64,000 nt of DNA from Hofstenia miamia. Taxonomy: Eukaryota > Xenacoelomorpha > Acoela. Below the pieces are notes generated by a model. That model made no database searches and was not told the DNA's origin. It saw nothing but the letters and a program-made list of their open reading frames with translations. Location: assembly GCA_004352715.1 (NCBI GenBank), contig SCFE01000053.1, positions 716,293 through 780,292 of the forward strand. Direction: 5' to 3'. A program made the translations under genes and the position numbers. Below are positions 46,301-58,582 of this stretch, piece after piece (within the stretch, counting starts at the first letter, position 1; every line of letters begins with the position of its first letter).

Positions 46301-48817
46301 CTGAAAATAATGTTCGAGGCAAACAAAAAATTATTCAAAAACCAAAAGTTATTGTCGTAAGGCAAAGCAAAATAATATAGATGAACCGATTTTATTTCTT
46401 AATTGTTAAAGTTTTAAAATTTTTAAGGGAAATCCCTGCAGTCGACATCGGCTTGATGAGAGGATCTTTTATTCAACAACATTATATTTTCTGCAATATT
46501 GCCAGTATGTTGGTATTAAGTACAGTTTTACATTCTAATATTAGCATGGAACATTACAAGTATTTTGAACACAAATGATTATTAGGTGAATTGAATTTAA
46601 ATTTTTTATCCTTCGTTGCCACTCTTTTTATAAGACTGTGCCAGAATTCCCAAAAGTTTTCTGCATCAAGAAATCCTATTTGATTTTGTCTACTCATGAG
46701 CTCTTTCAAAAGTCTCATAATCATGGAATGGAACACATTTTCTCTTACATTTGTCTAAATAAATACCCGTAAGAATAGCTCTGTTTTAATTTTTAAGCAG
46801 CTATGTGAGGGCAAAGTTTACAAAAACTTTTTATCTGCCGTCATTTATACTTGTATTAAATTGACCAAATTTTTTAGAGGCATGAACAATGTTTTTTGCA
46901 GCACTCTTTTCTATTTGATGAATGTCATATTTTGCTTAGATGTGGCGGTATTCAAGATCGAAAAATGTGTCAAAATGGTTTCCCGTTAGTTTTTTCAGTT
47001 TGGTTAATCACTGTTTTCATGTTTTTAAATTGTATTTCTAAGTATTATTCAACACAGTGTTTATGAAATACATTGGAGATCATGTTAGAATTTTGAAATT
47101 CTGGAGGACGTAGTATTTTCGAAAATTATTCTGAAGATAAATGTTAACTTATAAGATTTTTACTTTTGTTATCCTGACTTCTTGCAACTTTAGTATGAAC
47201 CAATTTATGGGACAATTGTTTTGACCTCCTATTTTGTAGACAATGATTTTGAGTTTACGGTAGGTTGTAAGTTGTATCGTATTTTTCATGTTAGCATCAA
47301 AATTAGAATAGATTTTATATAAGATGTTAGTTTTTGGTTTGTTATCAATTTTTCTTGAGATTTATAAGGGTTAGCTTTACAGAAACTGCATCTATTAGAT
47401 TTCGCAATATATAGAGCATGTTATTTTACGATTAGTAATCAACAAACAATAGACGATAAATTAAGGAATGATTCAAACAATTCCTCAATGTTAATTAAGC
47501 CAAAAGAGATTTTGAGCAGAGCTATTGATTTTCCAAATGCATATTTGACAATAGCTTTGAAGTAATCTCTCCTTGTTTCCATTTGATGAAACCCCACGGG
47601 TCTTCCATTGTTTGATTGTACATTCTTTGGGGGCAAATGGAAGCGGGGACGACCTGGTGGAAAACGACTGGATTTACCGCTAAACAATGCTCTCTGGAGT
47701 AGAGATAATGAGGAAGATTGTGGATATTTTTATGTTCATTTTGTCCCATCGGTAGATGCTTTAATTGGGTGACAATAATTTTGCTAATTTTTACTGTTGG
47801 CTAATATTGAATCACGTATTTAATTTTAGTTACTAATCTGATTTTTAATTCTATTTTGACCTAAAATTTAATAGATTTCAAACAGAAAATTACTACGAAA
47901 AATTCAATTATTGAATTGCTGAAAATTAAAATGTTTGGAGTTGCAATAGCAGGTAGGGTAAATTAAAATGGTCTTTTGCATGACAGCGCATTTAAATTTT
48001 TGAAAAAAGTTCTTAGCTATGATGTTATTTAAACGACCTCAAAGCGTCTGTTCAAAACTGCTGATGAAATAGTTGCAAAATCGAATTTAAATGTTTATAT
48101 TAATATATCAAATCACTAATTCCAGGTGTGTGATATTCAGCACGGAATCATCTTTCAAAAATATAATAATTTAAAACTGATTTTTAAAATTTCATTTTTA
48201 ATTGAACTGAATTGAATCATTTCATAGAATTGATACAAATGCACTTCTGTTTTAGCCAGGAAATTCGGGCAATTAAATTTTCATTTTGATGAAAGCATAT
48301 TCACATTTTGAGATGATTTGATTAAATGAAAAATATCCATATTTGAATGTTTATAGTGACTACTTATTAATGGGAGTATACATATATATATCGTACAATC
48401 TTGATATTACCTAATCATGAGTTGAAATTAATAGTGTTCATAATTTGACAAATAGCGGATCAAAGTGTTAAAAATATTATGTATATGATGTAATATAAAA
48501 CTTCTAACATTGCAAAAAATTTCAGCATATGTGTATATACTTTAAGACGTTGATATTGACAATATAAAAGTTATTTCCAAAAAACTAAGAATACTTTCTA
48601 TGAGATGTATTGGTTTTGTTTTATATTAATTGTTTTTTTAATCCAATCCAATATACAGTTCAAACAAATAAACTAAGTTATGAAATCAAAGCAAAAATTC
48701 TAGGCATTATCTTAAAGTTGCAAAAATAAGAAACATTTTTGAAAATCAAATGTTATCTTAGCGCCATTTTACACTTTACCTCCAAATTTTAACGCAAAAT
48801 AAAAAAATATTTAAATA

Positions 48818-48861
<44 letters not shown>

Positions 48862-49404
48862 TTCAGATATTTCATATAATATGTTATATATTGCCTTAGA
48901 GCATATCTCATTGTGTCATACACCCTTGATTAAGAATAAACAGAAATGTAGTTAATATCATAATTTACTTTGTAGCTTGACAATAACTAGTACCAAAGCA
49001 TTATTATTTTAAAACATCCTTATGGCAGATATTTCCTAAAATATTTTGAATGTTGTTCCTTGTTAGATTGGGTTAAGCATAGTTCGTTTCCATAATTTCT
49101 GCTACTTCTATGCTGGCAGCTTCTCTACTAGTATTCTTGTTTAGCAAGCTATTCATGTAATTTTTTGTCGTCAACATATGTTCCTGATTAAAAAATGCAC
49201 TAAGTGATTTGAAGAAAAGGAATTAGTCAAATATAGCAAAGAAAGTCTTTTATATTTTTCTAAAGAAAATAAATATAAATGAAAAATGAAATTTTCAACT
49301 AATAAAAATTATGGCTTTACTTTTTAAGACCTAAAAAAGATAGCACTTGAATATTACACAGACCTCATGCAAAGACAAGCTTAGGAATAATTTGTATACA
49401 CTTA
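43400..49404. other. 6-kb stretch with no firmly supported gene
   Basis: Mostly AT-rich. A GC-richer block at 44090-44240 and minus-strand ORFs at 46554-46736 and 47439-47749 were examined; none has a recognisable family or splice context. A 10-bp inverted pair, AAGCCGATGT near 46270 and ACATCGGCTT near 46445, is present. (TA)n lies at 48817-48862. Confidence 0.4.
48817..48862. repeat. (TA)n microsatellite
   Basis: TATATA array with one ACAT interruption. Confidence 0.95.
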
Positions 49405-49727
49405 CAGAGATGGACATGGCCGAAAGCTTTGGCTCAAACCCTATCCGGTCCATTTAAATTATTGTCAATTTGGCCCATTTTATTATCCTTACCAACAATA
49501 ACCTCTTAGAAACTTTTAATAAAATGTACACATTGAAATTAAGAAATAAAGTGAATTTTATAAGAGTATGTGCCATTATTTTTTCGAAATATGTTTATAA
49601 ACAATATGGCATTCACTGCATTTGGTTGGCTTGCATGCATCATTGGGGAAGAGTAATTAACTTTAGAAATGTCGACTCATTTTCCTATATTTCGGCACAA
49701 ACCCGGACAGGCCAATGTCTATCTCTG
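49405..49727. mobile_element. hAT-like MITE, copy B (323 bp)
   Basis: The ends are CAGAGATGGACATGGCC and, reverse-complemented, CAGAGATAGACATTGGCC; the flanking octamers TACACTTA and AGCACTCA match at 5 of 8. Internal stretches are shared with copy A at 950-1339. The ORF 49470-49790 merely reads through the element. Confidence 0.65.
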
Positions 49728-50230
49728 AGCACTCATATCTATAATTTGAATGATGTTGCCAACTATCAAACATATTTCTCTAAATACTAAAACACTTCTA
49801 TTTTGTATTAAAAATCATGACGAATTTTTTTGGATAATCTTATATCTTAAAATTATCTTGCTTTTTGGGTTCACAATTGCGTGATAACAAATCATGTTGT
49901 TTTATAGCAATTTAGGTTCGATTCTTGTAAAACTTACATTAGAAATTTTTATCAAATTTCGAACTTGCTCTTTTCTCTATTAAATATTTTTGTAGCTCCT
50001 GCCTAAGCTTAAGTAAGTTGTTGATTTGTTGACTTTAATCCATTCCTAATTACAATAAATATTAGTAAAAATTCTTCAAAAAATTCATAAATTCTATAAG
50101 GAAAAATTATTATAGTTGTGTATGTTTATAAAAGTGCATGTATTAATTTATATATGGTGAATATGTATATATTGTAGATATTGAACATCGTACATCTCTC
50201 AATGTTCATTCAACCGAATGCATAACACAC

Positions 50231-50236
<6 letters not shown>

Positions 50237-50270
<34 letters not shown>
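50237..50270. repeat. (TA)n microsatellite
   Basis: Uninterrupted TATATA array. Confidence 0.95.
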
Positions 50271-50275
<5 letters not shown>

Positions 50276-50578
50276 ACAATATGTAATGATAGAATGAACG
50301 AACAATATTTGGCTAAGAGCATATGTCTTGGTCTGTCAATATCAATCATTATATACATTTAGAGTAATGATAAATTCCTTTGTAAGAACGACAGCGGCTT
50401 TTAAGTCTAATGGAAAACATAGTTTGTAAGTGAAATCCATTGATTACATAGCTGACAAATAATATGATAATTTGAATGCGTAATATTTCTATCAAAAGTC
50501 TGTTTCCTTTCGCTGATGAGAAGAACTATCAATCCCTCAGTTGAATTGCGTCAACTGGAATAATGCTTCTCTCCTTAG

Positions 50579-50748
50579 GATCCACCCGGAAATGAAGGCT
50601 TATACGCACCAATGGCGGCTGCATACTATCGCACTTTTCTGAAAAAGTCTACCTCTTTTGAAGATAAGCCTTGGTATCATGGTTGCATTGGTAGAGAAGA
50701 AGCGGAGCAAAGATTAATTGATTCCGGTCTACACGATGGGACGTATTT
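50579..50748 (+). CDS. SH2-domain exon (N-terminal half of the domain)
   Basis: The exon is bounded by CTTCTCTCCTTAG at 50566-50578 and the donor GTAAGA at 50749. Its 56 codons read DPPGNEGLYAPMAAAYYRTF, a short linker, then KPWYHGCIGREEAEQRL and DSGLHDGTY, ending with two bases of a split codon. WYHGxIxREEAExxL...DGTyL is the first half of an SH2 fold (betaA, helix A, start of betaB), and an exon break just before the FLVR motif is common. SH2 domains bind phosphotyrosine. The PWYH...REEAExxL wording is closest, from memory, to the C-terminal SH2 of Syk/ZAP-70-type kinases, but Csk, RasGAP or adaptor proteins are possible. The rest of the domain is not found in the window. Confidence 0.85.
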
Positions 50749-50759
50749 GTAAGACATTG

Positions 50760-51375
50760 TTTTATTTATAAACTTGAACGCGCTTTTCTAAAGAAATTTT
50801 TTCATTCATCATACTATTTTAATGCAAATAATACCTTGTACTCATTATATTACATAAATTAAATAGGTCATGATAATTCTTAACATCTCGAATTGACGTT
50901 TAAGCATTAGTAGAACTTAAAACGAGAGTTGAATTTCTTTATGACTAGAGTTTCAATGCTATTTTAATTTATTTGCTACATATTTGCCATTGTTGAAATT
51001 GAAATTATTAATATTAAAACTGTTTATGTTAATTCATTTATAATAACTAAGTACAATTGAAATATTCATAAAGAAAGGTCATTTTTGCCTTATAAGACTA
51101 ATTAAAATATACCAGTCATAATTCTTAGCATTATAAAGAAACGTCAAGACATTCCAAATTCAGATCTAAAATTCCTAAGAAATATCTTAAGGGCACTATT
51201 CAAAAAGAGCATTGTGTTAAATTCAGAAATTCTTCGTTCATTACTATTCATGTTCGATTAAAAAATATCATTTACTCCGAATTATGACATCATGACATAT
51301 TTTAATATTTGTTTTTCGTGTAAATCATCATATCGTATTCATTCAAAAAACAAAATATATTTTTAAAAGTAAATT
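50760..51375. other. Probable intron, no feature
   Basis: AT-rich DNA after the SH2 exon donor. Confidence 0.4.
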
Positions 51376-51403
51376 AGATATATATATATATATATATATA
51401 ATG

Positions 51404-52228
51404 CAGTAGTGGACAAATTAATAGTCACCATTCTCTATTGCTTCATGGTTTCCTTCCCTCTATTTGGATATAATTATGATATTGAACAAATATGAATGCT
51501 TAGAAAGGTGATGCTATCATCAAATCTCAAAATTTGGCGATTGTTTTTGAAATCAATTGAGTATAGATTTTAATGATTGGAACTGTTTGGAATTTGTCAA
51601 AATTTCTAAGCTATCACCATTTGTTTGTATCGCCATGTGTACGCAGTCTGGCATTTATTCCACATGTAGACGCCATGTTTTCAGTCCACCAATGAACCAT
51701 CCTTCACCCACACCTATTTGATCAGGAGGTAGGATTCTTGCCTTCCTTATTAATTTTTTTATTATTACTCAAAAAGTACTGACGCTTGGTTAACAAGATT
51801 TTCCCTAAATTTTGCTAACATTCACAACCTTTAAATTTTTTATATGATATTCTTTTCAACTGGTAACATAATCTTCCAATTTTTGCAAAAATGCGTGTTG
51901 TTATTGTTAGTCAAAAAAAAGTAATTAAGAAAATTCAAATTATATCTCATAGTTTAGGAATGAATTGTAATAAATTCCAAGCTTTTCCAATCAATACAAT
52001 CAATATAAAATTAATTTCAATTTTAAAGTATCGTGAAATTTTAAGAATTGATGACGTCATCGTAAATAATGATAGTATTACATTTTTTATCATTCTAAGT
52101 TGATGGTGCTGAGGTGAAGAATATTTGTGTAAAGTTTCATTTTAATATTAAAAACCAATCCAAAATTAGACATAGAGAGGAAATAGTGGAAAAATAGAAA
52201 GGGGTGATTATTAATTTGTTCCCTACTA
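51404..52228. mobile_element. Tc1/mariner-type MITE inserted in a (TA)n array
   Basis: The left end CAGTAGTGGACAAATTAATA is matched by the reverse-complemented right end TAGTAGGGAACAAATTAATA; the match then continues through (G/A)TCACC. (TA)n runs lie directly outside both ends (51379-51400, 52229-52250), so the element sits in a TA microsatellite, as expected for a TA-targeting transposon. The 70-codon ORF 51891-52103 has no transposase motif. Confidence 0.7.
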
Positions 52229-52482
52229 TATATATATATATATATATATAGATTTTGATAAATTCTGTGTTGTGGCATGCTTGGAACTAAGATGTCTTAT
52301 ATAGGAAATTGGAAAAAATGCGATATGCACAATCAAGCATATCACTGATACAACACCTATCGCATAGAAATGTTCTATTAAAAGGGTGTGCAGTAAGACA
52401 CTATTTTTAGGGCACAATTAATTCCACTAAGAACTAAAATAGAATTTACTCATGGACTAGTTTTATGCTATTTAAGTTATGA

Positions 52483-52720
52483 GAAGCGCTCTGTTTAATG
52501 AAATTAAAATAATTTTTAAATGGGCATTAAATTTAGCAACAAATTGTAGTAAGGTCAAAAGAAACAAACATTTTTTGAACTAGTGTAATTCCGAAAAAAT
52601 TTGAAATGATCATTAAAGAATTCTTATTAACATGAAATGGTACCCAAGTATGGCCATTCGAATATAAATAATGGAAAGCTTTTGATTTCTATCAAAATTA
52701 CAAGAATTTTCTGACAACCA
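52483..52720. repeat. Dispersed repeat, copy 2
   Basis: Related to 7056-7310 over about 240 bp; ends against a (TA)n array at 52722-52760. Confidence 0.55.
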
Positions 52721-53286
52721 TATATATATATATATATATATATATGTTTATATATATATACAAAAATAACTGGTATCTATAAACAAAAGCATACCATGAA
52801 AATATAAACAAATACGTGGCAAGTACAAAATCGGTTTCTGCTTCAATTTTACCGCATTTCAAAATTAGCAGAAATTGAAACTAAAATATAAATAACCCCG
52901 TTTTCACCTTGCCAAATTACAATTGGAAATAATTCGTAATAATATAATTGAAATTGTAATTAAATCCTGCGCTCCATGTGGTTAATTTGCAATTTCATTG
53001 TTAAATATTGTAAGAGAGAACGTTAAACAGACATTTATAATTACTACAAATTCATTCATTGCTACATGTATATTTATATTTAATCACATTTTAAAGTCCA
53101 ATAAATATGCATTTATTGCTCATGGAAAAATATTTCTAAGAAATATCAAACTTGAAATGAAATTTTTAAACTTTTAAATTTCAAATCAAACCTTAAATTA
53201 CATAATATTTAAATTTTCAAATAAAATTTCATTTTTTAAAGTTTTGAAAGCCATTTGCGAGTAATATTTACAATATACTAGACTAA

Positions 53287-53359
53287 ATGAAAAATGTTCA
53301 TGTACTTACAATAATTTTAATATGCTCATATTACTTTGTTGCTTGTTCAATAATTGATC
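53287..53359 (+). CDS. Possible signal-peptide start, cut by a gap
   Basis: The ATG opens a frame MKNVHVLTIILICSYYFVAC followed by SIID at the gap edge. It has the layout of a secretion signal (basic residue, hydrophobic core, small residues before a likely cleavage after VAC). No further residues are visible, so the protein cannot be identified. It might equally be a chance hydrophobic ORF inside an intron of the SH2 gene. Confidence 0.25.
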
Positions 53360-54359
53360 NNNNNNNNNNNNNNNNNNNNNNNNNNNNNNNNNNNNNNNNN
53401 NNNNNNNNNNNNNNNNNNNNNNNNNNNNNNNNNNNNNNNNNNNNNNNNNNNNNNNNNNNNNNNNNNNNNNNNNNNNNNNNNNNNNNNNNNNNNNNNNNNN
53501 NNNNNNNNNNNNNNNNNNNNNNNNNNNNNNNNNNNNNNNNNNNNNNNNNNNNNNNNNNNNNNNNNNNNNNNNNNNNNNNNNNNNNNNNNNNNNNNNNNNN
53601 NNNNNNNNNNNNNNNNNNNNNNNNNNNNNNNNNNNNNNNNNNNNNNNNNNNNNNNNNNNNNNNNNNNNNNNNNNNNNNNNNNNNNNNNNNNNNNNNNNNN
53701 NNNNNNNNNNNNNNNNNNNNNNNNNNNNNNNNNNNNNNNNNNNNNNNNNNNNNNNNNNNNNNNNNNNNNNNNNNNNNNNNNNNNNNNNNNNNNNNNNNNN
53801 NNNNNNNNNNNNNNNNNNNNNNNNNNNNNNNNNNNNNNNNNNNNNNNNNNNNNNNNNNNNNNNNNNNNNNNNNNNNNNNNNNNNNNNNNNNNNNNNNNNN
53901 NNNNNNNNNNNNNNNNNNNNNNNNNNNNNNNNNNNNNNNNNNNNNNNNNNNNNNNNNNNNNNNNNNNNNNNNNNNNNNNNNNNNNNNNNNNNNNNNNNNN
54001 NNNNNNNNNNNNNNNNNNNNNNNNNNNNNNNNNNNNNNNNNNNNNNNNNNNNNNNNNNNNNNNNNNNNNNNNNNNNNNNNNNNNNNNNNNNNNNNNNNNN
54101 NNNNNNNNNNNNNNNNNNNNNNNNNNNNNNNNNNNNNNNNNNNNNNNNNNNNNNNNNNNNNNNNNNNNNNNNNNNNNNNNNNNNNNNNNNNNNNNNNNNN
54201 NNNNNNNNNNNNNNNNNNNNNNNNNNNNNNNNNNNNNNNNNNNNNNNNNNNNNNNNNNNNNNNNNNNNNNNNNNNNNNNNNNNNNNNNNNNNNNNNNNNN
54301 NNNNNNNNNNNNNNNNNNNNNNNNNNNNNNNNNNNNNNNNNNNNNNNNNNNNNNNNNNN
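53360..54359. other. Assembly gap (1000 N)
   Basis: Exactly 1000 N, nominal length, with no (TA)n at the edges. It could contain the missing second half of the SH2 domain. Confidence 0.95.
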
Positions 54360-54744
54360 CATTAACGTGGCCCAATAAAAGTAAAAAAGTGCGTATATGC
54401 AAAATCTTTGGTTTATTTATCAGAGTCATATTCAGTGCGGGTGTACTTATCTGTATTCCAATATAAGTCAATCATTCTAGTCTTAAAAGTGAAATGCACC
54501 CAGTTGAACTCCTTCAATAAATGCTACTACGTCGTGTGTCGCGCGCGGTAGAAATGAATGTGTCGTAAAGTTCATTGCGTTTTTATGTTTACACGAATGG
54601 CGGAATGATATTCCTATTGCGGAGGTCATGCGCAAGCTAACAATGCCTGGCTGGAACACTATCGAATTTAAAGAGACAGACAAAGTTTCGAGAAGGAATG
54701 CAACTCAGATCAGCGGCACTCGCTGTCTGCAACTAAACATACAT

Positions 54745-54970
54745 TAAGCAGGTGAAAAGTCTCTGAAGATTGCTAAAAATTTGTGCAACACGCAATAAAG
54801 AAATTTTGCTGTGAAACGACTGGCAAAATGAAAAAGGCGGATGTCATGTTTCAACACAACTCTAGACCTCATGTGTCAAACAGCACAGCCAATTCCTACT
54901 TGCAAAGCATGTATATTTTTTCAGCCTCCTACTCGCCTGAATCAACCAGCTAAGCAAGCATCTAAAGAAA
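54745..54970 (+). pseudogene. mariner-type transposase fragment
   Basis: The frame encodes FVQHAIKKFCCETTGKMKKA, then DVMFQHNSRPHVSNSTANSY, LQSMYIFSASYSPES, then a stop. The VMFxHxxxRPHV(A/S) block containing the second catalytic residue position (here N for D) and the YSP block are those of mariner-like transposases (usually HHDNARPH...PPYSPD). Sequence on either side is too decayed to extend. It belongs to a cluster of nested DNA-transposon remnants running to 56.5 kb. Confidence 0.5.
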
Positions 54971-55283
54971 TAGCTGAATACAACTGCCGACACCGACGTC
55001 GATAACCTTTTGAATGTGCAAGATCGTACATTGTGAGCATCTCGAAAGAACGTCTGCAAATTGATGCAGACAACTTCACCCATTACTGCGGCCACGTCAT
55101 GGAGATTAGTGGTGACTATAATATGCAGTTATTATGCTGTTTTGCTAAGTATAAATTTGTGTTTGTTCTACAAAACACTTTCTCACTCATTTTTTAGGCA
55201 TTTTAATATATATAGATAAGCTGATTTTATTTAAATACTGACAATTTTTTAATAAATAGCTTTTTCCATCATCCATCATTCCA

Positions 55284-55853
55284 TTATTCAAAAGGGTCCT
55301 GGATCTCTACGAAATTTTGTAGGGTCATCCTGAAGGTTTGTAGGGACACTCGTTGAATTCCAAATAACTTATGACGCTTCGTAGTACAACCTGTCAATTC
55401 TAAAACTCCTAATTGATTATTTTCTGGGAAAAATGTTGGATTATCAACTTCCTTGAATTGTCTGGACTGTTCGAAATTCATAAATATATATTATCAGTCA
55501 CGCACACTTTAAAATTGAAACATCTACCAGAAAACAAGTTTTATTTCGTTCAATAAAAACAGGATATAATCAACAAAATTGAAAATACCATATTGATTTT
55601 TCGAATTCTTTTGTTTGTAAAGTATCACTTCCACACCAACTTCCCTGGCATTATTCAAGTTTGTCATTCCAGCACTTTTTTTATCTAAAACTGATCCTGT
55701 AGAGGTAAATCTGGATATTAAAAGTAAAGTGGGTGTTCTAGGCAGTTGATCCTTTTTGAGGTGCAGCTCATAATGATAATTTGTCTTGGAAATACGAATT
55801 GTTACTGCAGAATATTGCATAAAATATTTGTACAATTTCAAAACGTGTTGCAA
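55284..55853 (-). pseudogene. Transposon-derived helix-turn-helix (DUF4817-like) remnant
   Basis: On the minus strand, the frame ending at 55524 contains LLISRFTSTGSVLDKKSAGM, matching the FxxTGSVxDKKRxGRPR hinge of DUF4817-type helix-turn-helix domains. The next ORF (55284-55481) contains KLFGIQRVSLQTFRMTL, matching the (L)GIxRxSLQRxLxxxL segment that follows in such transposases. The two are separated by stops and about 40 bp. These domains head mariner-superfamily transposases common in invertebrates. No TIR was located. Confidence 0.5.
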
Positions 55854-56099
55854 GGTTCATTTATGAGTTTCTAAATGACTAAGACAACGATTCTGATTTT
55901 AATGAAAACCTTTATGAACATATATATGTCTCAAAAATCAAATTTTCGAACTCAATTTTCTAAACGAGATAAACACATAAAATTTGAATATAAAATAGAA
56001 ATTTGCGATGTACATCAACCTTTTGAGTTAATAAGAGATTGCTTGTCCAGAATTGGAGATACAGAGTTCCAAGCGACGATGGATGGATTCCATCAAATC

Positions 56100-56480
56100 T
56101 TTTTTGAATTTTGCGTAATGTTTCTAGGCTTCCTCAATCGTCTTCGGGTACAGCTTCTCTATTTCATGCTTCATAATCGCCCAGAGTAATTTGATGGGAG
56201 AGAGGTCAAGACTGTTGAGAGGCCACTGTAGTGGTTGGAATTTTTTTGAAATATGCGCTCTTGTCCCGTCTTGTTGCAGTAGCCAATCGTCAGGGTACAC
56301 TGTGAGAAAGTGCACTCCATACCATCATATAAGGTGAACACTTGGCCATACGTTTTTCACCTTCGTCCAACTTCTTCAAATTCCTATATAAAGTTCATTT
56401 AGGCATCTGTGTTGCATTCAGTAACGCCTTAAATTTTTTCTCCAAGTAAGTAAAGAACACGAAGTGTTTCCTTTTTGTTC
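56100..56480 (-). pseudogene. Internally deleted Tc1 transposase, relative of the 28-kb element
   Basis: From 56480 downward the minus strand encodes FKALLNATQMPK, a stop, TLYRNLKKLDEGEKRMAK (the N-terminal helix-turn-helix). It then jumps to YPDDWLLQQDGTRAHISKKF with the second catalytic Asp and LQWPLNSLDLSPIKLLW, where the catalytic Glu is Lys. About 180 residues between are missing, and 11 residues are also missing after QQDG. It cannot be active. The plus-strand ORF 55875-56189 is partly its shadow. Confidence 0.8.
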
Positions 56481-56565
56481 TGACTGCAAGCCATGACACG
56501 TAAAGAGTTAATTTGTTTCAGTTTTCCCGCGATAACTTTTTTAATATGAGCATTGCATTAATATA

Positions 56566-56601
<36 letters not shown>

Positions 56602-57097
56602 NNNNNNNNNNNNNNNNNNNNNNNNNNNNNNNNNNNNNNNNNNNNNNNNNNNNNNNNNNNNNNNNNNNNNNNNNNNNNNNNNNNNNNNNNNNNNNNNNNN
56701 NNNNNNNNNNNNNNNNNNNNNNNNNNNNNNNNNNNNNNNNNNNNNNNNNNNNNNNNNNNNNNNNNNNNNNNNNNNNNNNNNNNNNNNNNNNNNNNNNNNN
56801 NNNNNNNNNNNNNNNNNNNNNNNNNNNNNNNNNNNNNNNNNNNNNNNNNNNNNNNNNNNNNNNNNNNNNNNNNNNNNNNNNNNNNNNNNNNNNNNNNNNN
56901 NNNNNNNNNNNNNNNNNNNNNNNNNNNNNNNNNNNNNNNNNNNNNNNNNNNNNNNNNNNNNNNNNNNNNNNNNNNNNNNNNNNNNNNNNNNNNNNNNNNN
57001 NNNNNNNNNNNNNNNNNNNNNNNNNNNNNNNNNNNNNNNNNNNNNNNNNNNNNNNNNNNNNNNNNNNNNNNNNNNNNNNNNNNNNNNNNNNNNNNNN
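56602..57097. other. Assembly gap inside a (TA)n array
   Basis: 496 N with (TA)n on both edges (56573-56601, 57098-57122). Confidence 0.95.
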
Positions 57098-57129
57098 TAT
57101 ATATACATATATATATATATATCAGGTGT

Positions 57130-57385
57130 GTCCAATTATTACTTGCACTTGACCCTCCACGACCCGCTCATTTCTGACCTACGACCTGTGACCTGCATTA
57201 CCCGCAGACATCCCTGGCACACATGATTGATTGTTAGAGCTTTTTGTCGATAAAAACCTCTAAATTAGGTTAGTTTCACCCTTGAATAAATTAAAAAACA
57301 GACTCACCCGCCATCCGCGGACCTGCCAAAATTAGTGACCCATTTGTCCCGTGACCTTCATGACCCGTGGATACCCCATGTATAT
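57130..57385. repeat. Degenerate GACCCGCnGACC-type repeat
   Basis: Repeated short strings such as CGACCCGC, GACCTGC, TACCCGC, CCGCGGACCTG and TGACCCGTGG occur through about 250 bp. Similar wording occurs at 4785-4840 and 5465-5560, so this is a dispersed low-complexity repeat of unknown class. Confidence 0.4.
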
Positions 57386-57399
57386 ATATACGGGCTCTA

Positions 57400-58440
57400 G
57401 GTACTATAGAATTTGTATCCACCACTCGCACTTTCCGATTTTAAACAGTATCCAACGCGTTTTTGATGGAAAGTAAAAAATTTTTGTATTACACATTTCG
57501 AATAGGGTTAAATTTCTTATGTATGAATTTCAGGTTTCTTCAAAAAAATTTTTTTGAGCCGTATCCAGCGCTTCCCGCCATAGTATCAAGCCCCCGTAAA
57601 TATTTATTTTTCCAACACCTTGTAAATATTTTAAAATTTTCATCCAAAGCCCGTAGGGTACTAATTATAAACGTTTATATAAGTGACTGAAGAAATCCTT
57701 CCACTAACAAACTCATAATGTACACTAGAGCTCCTAAAACTAAATTTTCCATCTGTTTAGAATTCGTACTAAAGATAATCATTACGTCATTTCACAATGT
57801 TACAAAAACTTCATCAATCATTACTTCATTTCGTTTGATCAACTAAAGAAGGAATATTGCATCCCAGGCGGGCAATCATTCTCAAGTCTTAATGAGGTAA
57901 TGTGAAACAGTAATTTATACATATATTGCATTACTCCTTTGTTGCAAAGAGGAGTTAGCTTTGAATAATGTAATAGCTTACTAAACTATTTGCTGTAGCT
58001 TAGCAAATCATTTAACTTAGCTACAACTGAATCAGGATTTACTACAATGACGAAAGTGAAGAAGGAATTCACGTATTTGAAGTCCACCTTGCAAACGTTC
58101 GAATTATATATTTATACCTTTTAAAATATAAGTTGTAATTTTAATAACACACAATATGTTCCATAAGGTTAGTGAGTTTCAAACTAAATTATGATACAAC
58201 TCATATTAACCCACTATAATGCGTGGGTGAAAATAGATCGCGCTCGCGGCACCATAAAATTAGTAAAGAAAATATTTTCTTTCAATGACGAATTAAAACA
58301 CATTTTTAAAATATTAATAAATATCTGACCTGTTTTTTAAGGAAATAGCCTATCGCAAACATGATTATTTTTACAATATTTCATAATTTTCATGCATAGT
58401 AAAAATTATAGTTATTTAACTTAATTCAACATATAATTAT
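57400..58440. other. No supported gene
   Basis: AT-rich DNA; the 75-codon ORF at 57463-57690 has no domain. Confidence 0.4.
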
Positions 58441-58441
58441 A

Positions 58442-58473
<32 letters not shown>

Positions 58474-58582
58474 NNNNNNNNNNNNNNNNNNNNNNNNNNN
58501 NNNNNNNNNNNNNNNNNNNNNNNNNNNNNNNNNNNNNNNNNNNNNNNNNNNNNNNNNNNNNNNNNNNNNNNNNNNNNNNNNN
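58474..58582. other. Assembly gap inside a (TA)n array
   Basis: 109 N with (TA)n on both edges. Confidence 0.95.

Noticed and set aside
47439-47749. Overlapping minus-strand ORFs
   Set aside because: Two frames overlap, neither has a domain; composition is a little GC-rich but no further support.
53331-54471. Four 340-374-codon ORFs over the 53-54 kb gap
   Set aside because: Almost entirely N. Only the signal-peptide-like start at 53287 was kept, at low confidence.
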